The position numbers and the translations under genes are program-made. The notes under the pieces are model-generated. The model was not told the DNA's origin, did no database searches, and saw only the letters and a program-made list of their open reading frames with translations. Below, one piece after another: positions 1 through 8,853 of a stretch of 64,000 nt of DNA (the stretch's first letter is position 1; each line of letters opens with the position of its first letter). Source of the DNA: an uncultured Oscillospiraceae bacterium (GTDB lineage Bacteria > Bacillota > Clostridia > Oscillospirales > Oscillospiraceae). The stretch spans positions 124,001-188,000 of the forward strand of contig CAKTMO010000001.1 in the NCBI GenBank assembly GCA_934573935.1. The letters run 5' to 3'.

Positions 1-676
1 AGCACCGCCCCTCCTCGCCGAAGTGCAGGCAGGTGCGGAACTCGCAGCCGTTGCAGTCGGCCACCGTGCCGTTGCGCAGGCTGATGACCTGAGCCTCCGC
101 CCGCCCCGCCAGTCGGGGTGCCATCCGCTCCCACAGGGCGATGGTGTTGGAGGTCTTGCGGTTGGAGGCGTGCAGCACCATCAGACGGGGATGCTCCCTT
201 ACCGGCGGCGTGTCCGCCAGCAGGCGGTCCACCAGCTCGCAGGCGCAGGCCGTATAGGCGCTCAGATAGTCCGTGTGCCGCAGCATGGCCCGAATGTGGA
301 AATTCTCCAGCGAGCCCGTGGCCTCCACCAGCGGTGCGCCCATAAAGGCGCAGCCCACCTGATTGGCGGCAAACACGATCTCCCTGGCGGCAGATTTGGT
401 GTAAAGCTCTCCGTCGCCGTCCACCAGCACCGCGCCGCGGCAGCCCTCAAAAAACCGCCCGTCCTGCCGGATGGCCGCCAGCATGGCGCACCACCCCAGA
501 TTCACGCCGCCATGCAGCAGCGAAATGGCAAACAGCACCTGCCGCCCCGTCACGGGCCGCAGCCGGTCGGGGCGCTCCACCTTCTCATAGCGCCGCCCCG
601 CCAGCGCCTGTGTCAGCACCGCCGACAGGCGGGCGTTTTCCTCGATCTGCGGACAGATGACCATCAACGGTTCCAT
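1..676 (-). CDS. Iron-sulfur flavoprotein / NAD(P)H-dependent FMN reductase family, 3' end cut by window edge
   Basis: The visible 225 residues begin at ATG 676, 7 bases after a GGGAGG ribosome site. The second half is flavodoxin-like: SNRKTSNT (residues 171-178) looks like the FMN-phosphate loop, and C208, C211, C216 and C225 (DCNGCEFRTC motif) form the compact cysteine cluster typical of iron-sulfur flavoproteins that bind 4Fe-4S. The first 150 residues also look like an alpha/beta flavodoxin-type fold but carry no clear cofactor loop, so this may be a tandem or degenerate two-domain protein, which is unusual. It is the last visible gene of an operon with the dehydrogenase-like gene (15-base gap) and the giant fusion gene. 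An electron-transfer role is inferred; the electron partner and substrate are unknown. The C-terminus lies outside the window. Confidence 0.75.
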   Translation of the reverse strand, partial: MEPLMVICPQIEENARLSAVLTQALAGRRYEKVERPDRLRPVTGRQVLFAISLLHGGVNLGWCAMLAAIRQDGRFFEGCRGAVLVDGDGELYTKSAAREIVFAANQVGCAFMGAPLVEATGSLENFHIRAMLRHTDYLSAYTACACELVDRLLADTPPVREHPRLMVLHASNRKTSNTIALWERMAPRLAGRAEAQVISLRNGTVADCNGCEFRTCLHFGEEGRC

Positions 677-691
677 GGTCACGCCTCCCTT

Positions 692-1924
692 TCACACGAT
701 TTGCCGCAGGATGGTCTGGGTCTCCGCCAGCCGGTGGAACAGCGCGTCCGGCAAAGGCAGATCCTCCGTCTCCAGTCCCGTGGGGGTATAGCGGTTTTTC
801 ACGCCCATGAAGATATCCCCCAGACACACGCTGCCGTAGTGCCACTCCCCCCGCAGCGTCAGCAGCACGCTGATGGCCGCCGAGGACAGGGCCGGCGCCA
901 CATAGGGCTTGAACCCCAGCTCCCGCATCTTCAGATTGGCCGTCAGCGCCAGCTCCGTCAGCTCACGGGACAGGGCGTCGTCGTAGTGCTCTACGGAGTT
1001 GGCGATAACAAGGCCGCTGCCGTGGGGGCCGAAGGCCCGCCCCTCCGTCAAAAAAGAGGCAAACCGCTCATCCTGTTTGGCGTAATAGGCGGCCCGGGCG
1101 TTCATCACGCCCAGCCCGTACCCCTGCACCTGCTGGGGCAGCAGGCCCAGGCCGTCATATACCCCCGCCTCGTTCCGGTTGGAGGCCAGCAGCGCCGCCC
1201 GGGCCAGCGGATCCACCGGATCGGAGATCACGCAGAACAGCCCGCGGAATCCCGCGCCGCGCGCCTTGCGGGCGTACAGCTCCACCAGACCGCGGTTGGC
1301 CTCGAACTGCGCCATCCGCACGTCCTTCACCCCGCTGCCCACAGCGGGGATGCCCTTGGACGCCACAAAGAGAAAGGCGTCGCAGCCGAAAAGCTTCTCC
1401 TGGGGCACGATCTCCACAGCGGGCATGGCGTCGTACCGCCAGGGCAGCGCCACCTGGTTCAGCTCGAACTCCCAGCGCTTCACCGCCGTCTCGTTGATGT
1501 CGCAGATGCCGATGGCGGACACGGTGTCGCCCCCCATCAGCTTCAGCCCCATGGCAATGGTGCTGCCCACGTCGCCCATGGCCAGAATGTGGACCCGCTT
1601 TTTGCCCTTTTGGGGCCGCCACGCCGCCAGCTCCCGCCAGCGGGGATGGTCAAAGTTCACCGCCCGCAGACCGCCGTTCAGCCACGCCGCCGCCTCGATG
1701 GGCGGCGCCTGGGTCACGGCGATGCGGCGGCTGTCCAGCCAGTCCACGCTCTCCTCCGCCGCCGTCAGCTGCCGCAGGGCCGTGGCGGAAAACGCGGCCC
1801 GCCCGCCCGCCGCGGCGCGGCGGAACAGAAACACCGGCGGCTCCTCCCCCACCCGCTCCGCCGCCGTCAGCGGCAGCGGCTGGCAGGACGCCAATACCTG
1901 TCCGTTTTCCTGATAGTAATACAT
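692..1924 (-). CDS. Lactate/malate dehydrogenase-like NAD-dependent oxidoreductase
   Basis: The protein has 410 residues and starts at ATG 1924 behind a GGAGG site. A Rossmann loop sits at residues 116-121 (GDVGST), SDPVDPLAR at 234-242 matches the NP-V-D segment of lactate/malate dehydrogenases, and FGPHGSG near 298-304 supplies the catalytic-histidine motif (H301). It is about 90 residues longer than normal LDH; the extra sequence is an N-terminal extension of about 105 residues before the Rossmann fold, beginning MYYYQENG. The usual substrate-discriminating arginines cannot be assigned by eye. Gaps are 13 bases to the upstream fusion gene and 15 to the downstream flavoprotein, so one transcript is likely. 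The substrate is unknown; a 2-hydroxyacid oxidoreductase is the family expectation, and a regulatory NAD-binding role is also possible. Confidence 0.75.
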   Translation of the reverse strand: MYYYQENGQVLASCQPLPLTAAERVGEEPPVFLFRRAAAGGRAAFSATALRQLTAAEESVDWLDSRRIAVTQAPPIEAAAWLNGGLRAVNFDHPRWRELAAWRPQKGKKRVHILAMGDVGSTIAMGLKLMGGDTVSAIGICDINETAVKRWEFELNQVALPWRYDAMPAVEIVPQEKLFGCDAFLFVASKGIPAVGSGVKDVRMAQFEANRGLVELYARKARGAGFRGLFCVISDPVDPLARAALLASNRNEAGVYDGLGLLPQQVQGYGLGVMNARAAYYAKQDERFASFLTEGRAFGPHGSGLVIANSVEHYDDALSRELTELALTANLKMRELGFKPYVAPALSSAAISVLLTLRGEWHYGSVCLGDIFMGVKNRYTPTGLETEDLPLPDALFHRLAETQTILRQIV

Positions 1925-1937
1925 CTCGCTTCCTCCT

Positions 1938-4900
1938 TCAGCGGAACAGCTCCTCCAGCCGCCGTAGCGTCTTCAGATCGTCCCGCAGATAGTCCGACAC
2001 CGCGCCGTCCGGATCGTAGCGCATAGGCCCCTTGTCCGGACACAGCGGCAGCACCACCGCCTCGCTGAGCCGCCGCAGCGTCAGATTGCGGGCATACACC
2101 CGCCGGTAGGCGGTCTCCAGCGCCTCGATGATATACAGCGTGTTCTCCACGCAGGTGCGGGAGAAGGTATACGCCGCATCCGCGCCGCACCGCCGCAGAT
2201 GCTCCGGATAGACGTACGGCAGGATCAGATTCACCGACGGCTGCGATCCGGCGTACCCCTCGCGCTCCTCATGCTCCACCGTGTCGCCCCCGATAAAGGG
2301 ATACAGGGTGGACTCCACATACCATGCCCGCAGATTGGGCACAAAATACACATAGTCCGCCGCAAGCCCCAGCTGCTGGGCCAGATCCCGTCCCTGTCCC
2401 GACAGGATGCCCACCAGCACCTCCTTGATCTCCACCTGCTGCTGCTTTGCCAGCGGGTCCAGCACGCCGATGCGCCGCCCCGTGTGCAGCTGGTCGTCCA
2501 CCAGGATCACCGGCCGCCGGAAGGAGTGCACCACCCGCATCTGATCCGCCAGCGGCGCATAGCCGGGGAATGCCTCGATATGCTGCGTCCGCCGGTCGGC
2601 GGCAAACACCTTGTCGGTGTGGATGGTCTTGGTCACCGTGTTGGGGATGGCCGCCCGCCGCAGCAGCTTGCCGAAGGGCACGCACATATACGGCCCCAGC
2701 ACCCGCGGCTTCGTGGGCGTCATGGGCACGCCGTTCAGGGCGGTGATCTTCTCCACCAGCCGGTGCAGCACCAGCTGGGAGGAGATCGTAAAGATCAGCC
2801 GCCCGGGGTACAGCGCCACCAGCCCCAGCTTGAACCGCCGCCGCGCCTGCCGGATAGCGGACAGCACCGCCTCATCGCCGCTGAAGGGCGGCTTGATGGC
2901 CGTCTCCACATTCTGCAGAAACACCACCGGCGCGCTCATATCCGCCAGCAGCAGCGCGCCGTCGCCGCCCTGCACGCTCCGCAGCCCCTGCTGCCGCAGC
3001 AGACCCTCCGCCATGGGACTCGCCGGCGCGTCCAGCGCCGCGAACAGCGCCCACAGGCAGTCCTGCTCCATGGCCTGGGCAAACAGCTGCGTCAGCAGCA
3101 GCTGCATGGATTCCTCATCCCTGCCGTACACCCCCGTGATGCACAGCAGCTTGCCGGAGGCCATATCCCGCACCTGGTTCACCCGAACGGGATCCCCCAG
3201 CAGCGCCAGCAGCTCCCGCGTGCGCCGCTGGTCAAAGGACGCCGCCGCCAGCAGCGCGCCGCCGCTGCGCAGCGTCATGATCCGCTCGCCCCGCCGCCGG
3301 ACGCCCGCCGCCGCCGCGTCGGGCATCTCCAGCGTCTCCCGCAGGGTATCCAGCAGGGCATTCTCCGCTTCCTCCTCTTCAAACCGCAGCGTGCCCGGGG
3401 ACAGTAGCGGCTTATACTGGGGCTCCCGCAGATAAAGCCCCCGCTGATAGATATACTCCTGCACCACCGGATCGATCAGATGGGAGATATCCCGATTCAT
3501 GTCGATATTCTCCCGAATACGGGTGGAGCTGATGTCCTCCAGCTGAGAGGGCAGCTGCAGCTGCACCACCTTGCCGGTGATCATGCCCACATCCGCGTCC
3601 ATATCCTTCTCCTCCCCGTGCAGGGCGGAGACGCGGCGGAACACGATGTGGTTCATGCTGTGAACGGAATCGGGACTGGGCGCCGCCTTGTAGGAGGACG
3701 CCCCGTGGATCACGTCGGAACCCACGATCAGATACAGCTCCCGCGGCGCGAACAGCGCCTTCAGCTGCCGCAGATCGTCTGGATTGGCGATATTGACAGG
3801 CAGCTCATAGGGAAACAGATGCACATGGAACTCGTCCGCCACCGACATGGAGGCGATCTTTCGCCGGATCAGGCTGGGCTGGGTCTTCTTCGACCAGGAG
3901 AATTCGTCCACCGCCAGATACACCTCGTACCCCATGTCCCGAATGGTGCAGGCCAGCGCCTTGTGGGACAGAGTAAAGGGGTCGAAGGTGCCCGGGAAAA
4001 ACGCCACCTTCTGCCGCTGCCGGAACCGGAAGGGCCCGTTGTCCGTCTCGTACCGGACGATAAACTGATACATCCGGTACAGGGCCGCCGAGCAGTACAG
4101 GTCGTTCAGCCCGCCCGTGCGCTCCTCGCGGATCAAAAACAGCAGCTTGTGGGCGCACAGGGTAAACAGCCACGCGCGCCGCTCGTCGGGGAAGCGGGGC
4201 GACGAGAACAGCGTGTCGCCCAGCACGTACATAGCCTCCTGCCGCACCCCCTGCCGATAGGACGCCATGCCCTTCAGCAGCAGCCCCGCCAGACGGCGGC
4301 GGCGGCGATCCCACACCGCCTCCTCCTCGGCAAAGCGGCGGGGATAGGTGCGGTAATTCTCCAGCACGCAGCCTACCACGTCCAGCGCCGACGCCGCCAC
4401 GCTGTCCGCCGAATGGCTCAGAAGCTCCGCCAGATAGTCGATGACCTCGTCCAGCTCCGCCGGCGGCAGCCACAGCATGAAGGCCCCCAGATACTGGGGA
4501 ATATATTTGGAAAATTCATAGTGTCCCGATTCCAGCGCCTTGGCCAGCTCCACGGCGATCTCGTTGCGCTGCTCGCCGGTCAGACGGGGTGCGATGCCCA
4601 GCAGGGCGCGGCCCGCCCGCTGGCGTACCACCACCGCCTCGCTGACCCGCACGATGTTGGCGAAATGGGCGGCGATCTGCATGGCGCTGCCCCGCCCGCA
4701 GGCGGCATAGCGGGATAACAGCTCCACATTGACCACCTTCACCATCCACGGCGTGGCGGTCTTCAGGTTGTCCAGCAGGATGTCGGATACCTCCTGATTG
4801 CTCAGTGCTCCCACCGCCTCCTCCGCCGGAATCCCGCACACCCGCGCGTAGCGGTAGCGCAGGGACGGCAGGGCGAAGCGGTGTTCCTCCTGCCGCAGCC

Positions 4901-6692
4901 GCGCCACGGCGGCCCGCAGGGGGTGCTCCGGCGGCAGCGTCTGGCTGGCGCGGAAAAACAGCTGCAAAGCCGCCGCCTGCAAAGACGGATCGCGGCTCCG
5001 GCTCTGGGCCAGCACAAAGTCGGCCACCTGCTGGGCCTGGGCCCCCGTCAGCCGCTTCAGGGGCAGATAGCTCAGCGTGTCCGTCAGCGCCAGCGCCGCC
5101 CCCTGATCCTCCACCTGCGGCGTCTGATAGTGGGCCAGCAGCACCCCCAGAAAATGCTCCGTCTCCTGGGGCGCGCAGTTTTCCAGCGTGGCGGACACCA
5201 CCAGCTTGGCCGTAAACCGGATGTGGCTGATCTGCTGGGGCGTCAGTTTGTGGTCGGGATAAAACAGCAGGTTCAGATATTGGGCCCACAAGGCGAACTG
5301 GGTCTGCTCCACCGCCGCCTGGGGCGCCGATTCCGGCAGCTCCTTTTTATAGCGCAAACTAAATTTGGCGATGACCCGCCCCATCAGCGCCGCCGCCTGC
5401 CGCCGGATATCCCCCTCCGGATGCAGCAGCAGCTCATAGAGGAAGTACACCGTCTGGATCTTCTGGTTGGCGGACAGATAGGTGAAATAGTTCTCCAGCA
5501 CGCACAGATAGGTACGCACACGGGTCCAGTCCTTCTCCCCTCTCGCCAGCTCCAGCAGGTCGGAGAACAACCCCTCGTGGCTCAGGCGGCGCATCATGTC
5601 CAGATTGTGCTCCACCGCCATCAGGCAGAAGGCCCGATAGTACTCCTCCGGCCCCATCAGCGCCACGTCCCGCTGGGCCGGCGGCGCCGTGTCGCGGCCC
5701 CGCAGCGTCACGTCCACGCCGTTGGCCCGCAGATAGTCCTCAAAGTCCCGCAGCTTGCGATAGACGTATTCATACCGCCGCTTCTTGGCCTCGTCCACAT
5801 TGTCCAGCTTGCTGAGGATCACGTCAAAGGCGTCTTTCAGCGTATACAGCGCCGCCGTCTCGCGGCCGTCCGCCTCCCGCCGCTGCTTCGAACGGAAGTC
5901 GGCGTAGATCAGCAGCATGGACTCCACCGACAGGTTGGCCAGCTCCAGATCCCACGTGGAGTGGTTGCCCGCCACCTGGGCCACCTGGGGCAGCCCCGCG
6001 CGGGTCAGCCACTCATCGGTGTAGTAGTAGTGCAGATACGGCACCCGCTCCCCCGGCATGCAGCCGAATTTGCCGATGTCATGTCCCGCGGCGGCGGCCG
6101 AGGTCAGCGCCAGATCCACCGCCGCGCCGCTGCGGCGCAGCGCCCGTCCGGCGGTCATGGCCACATGATGCACCATGGCGATGTGCCGCAGCGTGCTGAA
6201 GGGAGTCAGCTCGCCGCTCAGCCGCAGCAGCTCATACACGAAGTCCTGCCGCCACACCTGCAGAAACCGCTGATAAAAGGCGCTGCCCGCCGCCTCCTCG
6301 TCGGTGCAGAAGGCAAAGTCGATGTGCCAGTCAAAGGGCAGCGCCCGCCGCTCCTCCTCCAGCAGCAGCTGCAGCGCCCGCAGGGCGCACAGGGCAAGAT
6401 CCTCCTGCCCCTCCGTGGCCTCGCGGCGGTGCTGGGGGTACAGGCGGGCAACGGCGTCGTTCAGGATATACGCCTGCCAGCCCTCCTCCGGCGCAGGGCC
6501 CTCCGCCATGGCCGCCGCGGCGGCGTCCACCACCGCGGCGCAGGCCAGCCGCTGCCGCACCAGCAGAAACGCCTCAAAAAACTGCGCCCGGGCCCAGCGC
6601 TCCCCCTGCTCCGGATCGTGGAGCCGCTGCCGGAAGGCTGCGTCGCGGAACGCCTCGCTCCACCGCTGGCGGAAAATAGCCTTGTGGGTCAT
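1938..6692 (-). CDS. Giant fusion: HD hydrolase, helical repeats, NadD-like nucleotidyltransferase, GNAT-like region, phosphoribosyltransferase-like domain
   Basis: The protein has 1584 residues. Near residues 165-250 an HD domain shows H170, GHDIGK (203-208) and GNHS (242-245). Residues about 380-880 are alpha-helical repeats resembling HEAT/PBS-lyase repeats. Residues about 896-1095 form an adenylyltransferase domain with FFPGTFDPFTLSH (898-910) and ISSTRIRENI (1054-1063), the two hallmark motifs of NadD/cytidylyltransferases. Residues about 1110-1255 may be a GNAT fold (weak call). Residues 1395-1407 (VILVDDQLHTGRR) match the PRPP-binding signature of type-I phosphoribosyltransferases. No signal peptide or membrane segment is seen, so it is cytosolic. 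It leads the operon with the dehydrogenase-like and flavoprotein genes. A role in NAD or nucleotide metabolism or repair is inferred from the domain set only; no characterised protein with this architecture is known to me. Confidence 0.85.
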   Translation of the reverse strand: MTHKAIFRQRWSEAFRDAAFRQRLHDPEQGERWARAQFFEAFLLVRQRLACAAVVDAAAAAMAEGPAPEEGWQAYILNDAVARLYPQHRREATEGQEDLALCALRALQLLLEEERRALPFDWHIDFAFCTDEEAAGSAFYQRFLQVWRQDFVYELLRLSGELTPFSTLRHIAMVHHVAMTAGRALRRSGAAVDLALTSAAAAGHDIGKFGCMPGERVPYLHYYYTDEWLTRAGLPQVAQVAGNHSTWDLELANLSVESMLLIYADFRSKQRREADGRETAALYTLKDAFDVILSKLDNVDEAKKRRYEYVYRKLRDFEDYLRANGVDVTLRGRDTAPPAQRDVALMGPEEYYRAFCLMAVEHNLDMMRRLSHEGLFSDLLELARGEKDWTRVRTYLCVLENYFTYLSANQKIQTVYFLYELLLHPEGDIRRQAAALMGRVIAKFSLRYKKELPESAPQAAVEQTQFALWAQYLNLLFYPDHKLTPQQISHIRFTAKLVVSATLENCAPQETEHFLGVLLAHYQTPQVEDQGAALALTDTLSYLPLKRLTGAQAQQVADFVLAQSRSRDPSLQAAALQLFFRASQTLPPEHPLRAAVARLRQEEHRFALPSLRYRYARVCGIPAEEAVGALSNQEVSDILLDNLKTATPWMVKVVNVELLSRYAACGRGSAMQIAAHFANIVRVSEAVVVRQRAGRALLGIAPRLTGEQRNEIAVELAKALESGHYEFSKYIPQYLGAFMLWLPPAELDEVIDYLAELLSHSADSVAASALDVVGCVLENYRTYPRRFAEEEAVWDRRRRRLAGLLLKGMASYRQGVRQEAMYVLGDTLFSSPRFPDERRAWLFTLCAHKLLFLIREERTGGLNDLYCSAALYRMYQFIVRYETDNGPFRFRQRQKVAFFPGTFDPFTLSHKALACTIRDMGYEVYLAVDEFSWSKKTQPSLIRRKIASMSVADEFHVHLFPYELPVNIANPDDLRQLKALFAPRELYLIVGSDVIHGASSYKAAPSPDSVHSMNHIVFRRVSALHGEEKDMDADVGMITGKVVQLQLPSQLEDISSTRIRENIDMNRDISHLIDPVVQEYIYQRGLYLREPQYKPLLSPGTLRFEEEEAENALLDTLRETLEMPDAAAAGVRRRGERIMTLRSGGALLAAASFDQRRTRELLALLGDPVRVNQVRDMASGKLLCITGVYGRDEESMQLLLTQLFAQAMEQDCLWALFAALDAPASPMAEGLLRQQGLRSVQGGDGALLLADMSAPVVFLQNVETAIKPPFSGDEAVLSAIRQARRRFKLGLVALYPGRLIFTISSQLVLHRLVEKITALNGVPMTPTKPRVLGPYMCVPFGKLLRRAAIPNTVTKTIHTDKVFAADRRTQHIEAFPGYAPLADQMRVVHSFRRPVILVDDQLHTGRRIGVLDPLAKQQQVEIKEVLVGILSGQGRDLAQQLGLAADYVYFVPNLRAWYVESTLYPFIGGDTVEHEEREGYAGSQPSVNLILPYVYPEHLRRCGADAAYTFSRTCVENTLYIIEALETAYRRVYARNLTLRRLSEAVVLPLCPDKGPMRYDPDGAVSDYLRDDLKTLRRLEELFR

Positions 6693-6755
6693 ATTGGTTC
6701 CCCCTTCCCGCCCGTTTCGGGCTTTCGGATGGTATTTTTTCCTTTATTTATGTGC

Positions 6756-6784
6756 AGTATAGCAAGCTTCGTTTTCCCTGTCAA
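6756..6784 (-). promoter_or_regulatory. Sigma-A promoter of the giant-fusion operon
   Basis: On the minus strand TTGACA (6784-6779) and TATACT (6761-6756) are separated by 17 bases. The predicted start lies about 60 bases before the ATG at 6692. It supports transcription of the three downstream genes as one unit. Confidence 0.75.
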
Positions 6785-6823
6785 ACGGGATTCCTATAAA
6801 TATCGGTTTTCCCGCCGGCGGCC

Positions 6824-7693
6824 TCATTCCCGCAGATTCGCCCGCACAAAGGTCAGAAACTGCCGTGCGGCGGGGGACATCAGCTCGGCAGGCGGCGTGG
6901 CGATGCCCACCTCCACATACTGGGGCGGGTCCAGAGGACGGAACACCACGTTTCCCATCAGCATACCGGCGATCAGATCGTTGACCAGCGCAATGCCCAG
7001 CCCCGCCTCCACCATGGCCATGGCGGAAAAATCGTCCTCCACACCGGCGAAGCGGTTGGCGGGCCGGATGTGGTTCTGCTCCAGAATACGGGAATTGTCC
7101 GTCTCCCGCCCTGGGAAGATCTCGATATAACTCTCCGTCTCCAGCCGCCGGATGGGCACGGCCCGCTCCTTTGCCAAGGGATGCTCCGGCGAGAGCATCA
7201 CCATCATCTGATCCTGCCGCAGCGGCAGCCATTGCAGGGGGCCGTCCCGCCGGCTGATGACGCACAGATCCGCCCGATGCTCCCGCAGCGCCTGGGTCAG
7301 CGTGGTGCTGGTGCCCTCAATGGTCTGGAACTGGATGCCCGGGTGATCCTCCCGAAAGCGGGCCATCAGATGGGCCAGCTGGCGGGCATAAAACCGGTAG
7401 TTGGCCCCCACCGTAACGGTGCCCCGCTCCAGGCCCCGCAGGGCCGCCGCCGTCTGGCGGCAGCTTTCCGCCTGATAGACCATCTGCCGCAGGGCGGGCA
7501 GCAGGGCCTCACATTCGCCGGTGGCGGCAACGCCGCCCCGCCCCCGATGCAGCAGGGGAAAGCCCAGCTCCTCCTCCAGCGCCGCCACCATGCGGCTGAT
7601 ACCGGAGGGGGTATAGCCCAGCTTGTCCGCCGCACGGGCCAGGGTACCCTCTTCTAAGGCGCACAGCAGCGCCGCGCATTTTTCTGTATCCAT
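6824..7693 (-). CDS. LysR-family transcriptional regulator
   Basis: The protein has 289 residues from ATG 7693, chosen because GAGGTG sits 5 bases upstream and the next in-frame ATG adds 35 residues without family similarity. The N-terminal winged helix runs through ARAADKLGYTPSGISRMV (residues about 18-36); the rest is a periplasmic-binding-like effector domain. The gene is divergent from a DMT exporter. Between them lie two 21-base tandem repeats that could be its operator. Control of the exporter is inferred from this arrangement; the inducer is unknown. Confidence 0.85.
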   Translation of the reverse strand: MDTEKCAALLCALEEGTLARAADKLGYTPSGISRMVAALEEELGFPLLHRGRGGVAATGECEALLPALRQMVYQAESCRQTAAALRGLERGTVTVGANYRFYARQLAHLMARFREDHPGIQFQTIEGTSTTLTQALREHRADLCVISRRDGPLQWLPLRQDQMMVMLSPEHPLAKERAVPIRRLETESYIEIFPGRETDNSRILEQNHIRPANRFAGVEDDFSAMAMVEAGLGIALVNDLIAGMLMGNVVFRPLDPPQYVEVGIATPPAELMSPAARQFLTFVRANLRE

Positions 7694-7714
7694 ACGCACC
7701 TCATAACCCGCTTT

Positions 7715-7756
7715 TATTGGTACATTAACCGCCGTTATTGGTACATAAACGGCCGT
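7715..7756. promoter_or_regulatory. Two tandem 21-bp repeats, candidate LysR operator
   Basis: TATTGGTACATTAACCGCCG-T (7715-7735) is followed directly by a second copy with two substitutions (7736-7756). The 21-base period is two helical turns, so both copies face the same side of DNA. The block lies just upstream of the LysR start and 65 bases from the -35 of the DMT gene. Confidence 0.6.
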
Positions 7757-7820
7757 TATCCGCACCTGATCCCCCACGTATACTTGCAGTTTTGTCACGC
7801 AAACCGTGAATTAGTGTCGC

Positions 7821-7849
7821 TTTACACAAGTATAACGCAGTGGTATGAT
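7821..7849 (+). promoter_or_regulatory. Promoter of the DMT exporter gene
   Basis: TTTACA (7821-7826) and TATGAT (7844-7849) have a 17-base spacer. The 5' leader of about 125 bases contains a 9-bp hairpin at 7904-7926 with no U-tract. Confidence 0.7.
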
Positions 7850-7983
7850 GAAGTCAACCAAAAGGACGCGAAAAATGTTTTCTCTCCCCCAACCAGCCGT
7901 CAAGGGGCAAGGCCGCGCCTTGCCCCAGCGGCGCGTTTCAGGGGGTGTGAGAATAGAGAAAGATACGGGAGGGAGATCCGATC

Positions 7984-8853
7984 ATGAGCAGAAAAAGTGC
8001 GGAATGGCTGCTGGCGGCGGTGATCTTCGCCAGAAGCACGTCGCTGCTGTTTGCCAAGGTGGGGCTGGAGAGTCTGAGCCCCCTGAACCTGCTGGCGGCG
8101 CGGTTTTGTCTGGCCTTTGTGGTATTGGCTGTTATTTTCTGGAAGAAGCTGCGCACGGTGACGAAAACCGACGTGGTGCACGGCATGATCCTGGGGGCGG
8201 TGTTTTTCGCGGTGATGACCTGCGAGACCTTCGCCCTGACCATGACCAGCGCCTCCTCGGTGTCGTTTCTGGTGAACACGGCCATTGTGATCGTGCCGCT
8301 GTTTGAGGCGGCGCTGCACCGGAAGGCGCCGGAACACATGGCGCTGGTCTGTGCGGCGGTGACGCTGGCAGGCGTGGGATTTCTGACGCTGAAGGAGGGC
8401 ATCTCCGGCTTTGGGCCGGGGGAGGCGCTGTGTCTGGTGGAGGCGTGCCTGTACGCGGGGGGCATCATTCTGACGGGCAAGTTCTCCCAGGAGGGAGACC
8501 CCATTCTGCTGGGGATGTTCCAGATCGGATTTCTGGGCGTGTTTGCGACGGCGGGGACGCTGCTGGTGGACGCGGCGCCCCATCTGCCCCAGAACAGCAT
8601 CGAGTGGGGCGTGGTATTGGCGCTGGCGCTGGTGTGCTCCTGCTTCGGCTTTACGTTTCAGCCGGTGGCGCAGCGGTACACCACCGCGGAACGGGCGGCA
8701 CAGCTGTGCGCCGTCAACCCCCTGTCCACGGCGGTGCTGAGCGCCGTATTTCTGCACGAGAGCATGGGCGTCCAGGGGATGATCGGCGCGGCGCTGATCC
8801 TGCTGGGTCTGGTGCTGCACGGGTATCACCATCACCAGCCCGTCACGGCGTAA
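7984..8853 (+). CDS. DMT-superfamily (EamA) transporter
   Basis: The protein has 289 residues and about ten hydrophobic segments arranged as two EamA halves. The first half starts near residue 8 with the FAR-STSLLFAKVGL stretch; the second starts near residue 147 and ends before the histidine-rich tail GYHHHQPVTA. This matches drug/metabolite transporters of 280-310 residues. A GGGAGG-type site precedes ATG 7984. It is divergent from a LysR regulator, the common arrangement for a substrate-induced exporter. The substrate cannot be deduced; an efflux role for a metabolite or amino acid is the family expectation. Confidence 0.85.
   Translation: MSRKSAEWLLAAVIFARSTSLLFAKVGLESLSPLNLLAARFCLAFVVLAVIFWKKLRTVTKTDVVHGMILGAVFFAVMTCETFALTMTSASSVSFLVNTAIVIVPLFEAALHRKAPEHMALVCAAVTLAGVGFLTLKEGISGFGPGEALCLVEACLYAGGIILTGKFSQEGDPILLGMFQIGFLGVFATAGTLLVDAAPHLPQNSIEWGVVLALALVCSCFGFTFQPVAQRYTTAERAAQLCAVNPLSTAVLSAVFLHESMGVQGMIGAALILLGLVLHGYHHHQPVTA

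Noticed and set aside
23..2026. 667-codon plus-strand open frame
   Set aside because: It is antisense to the flavoprotein and dehydrogenase genes, is rich in Gln, His and Arg from GC-rich complementary codons, and has no domain motif or ribosome site.
7715..7756. Possible CRISPR repeats
   Set aside because: Two directly adjoining 21-base copies without spacers and no cas genes; better read as an operator.
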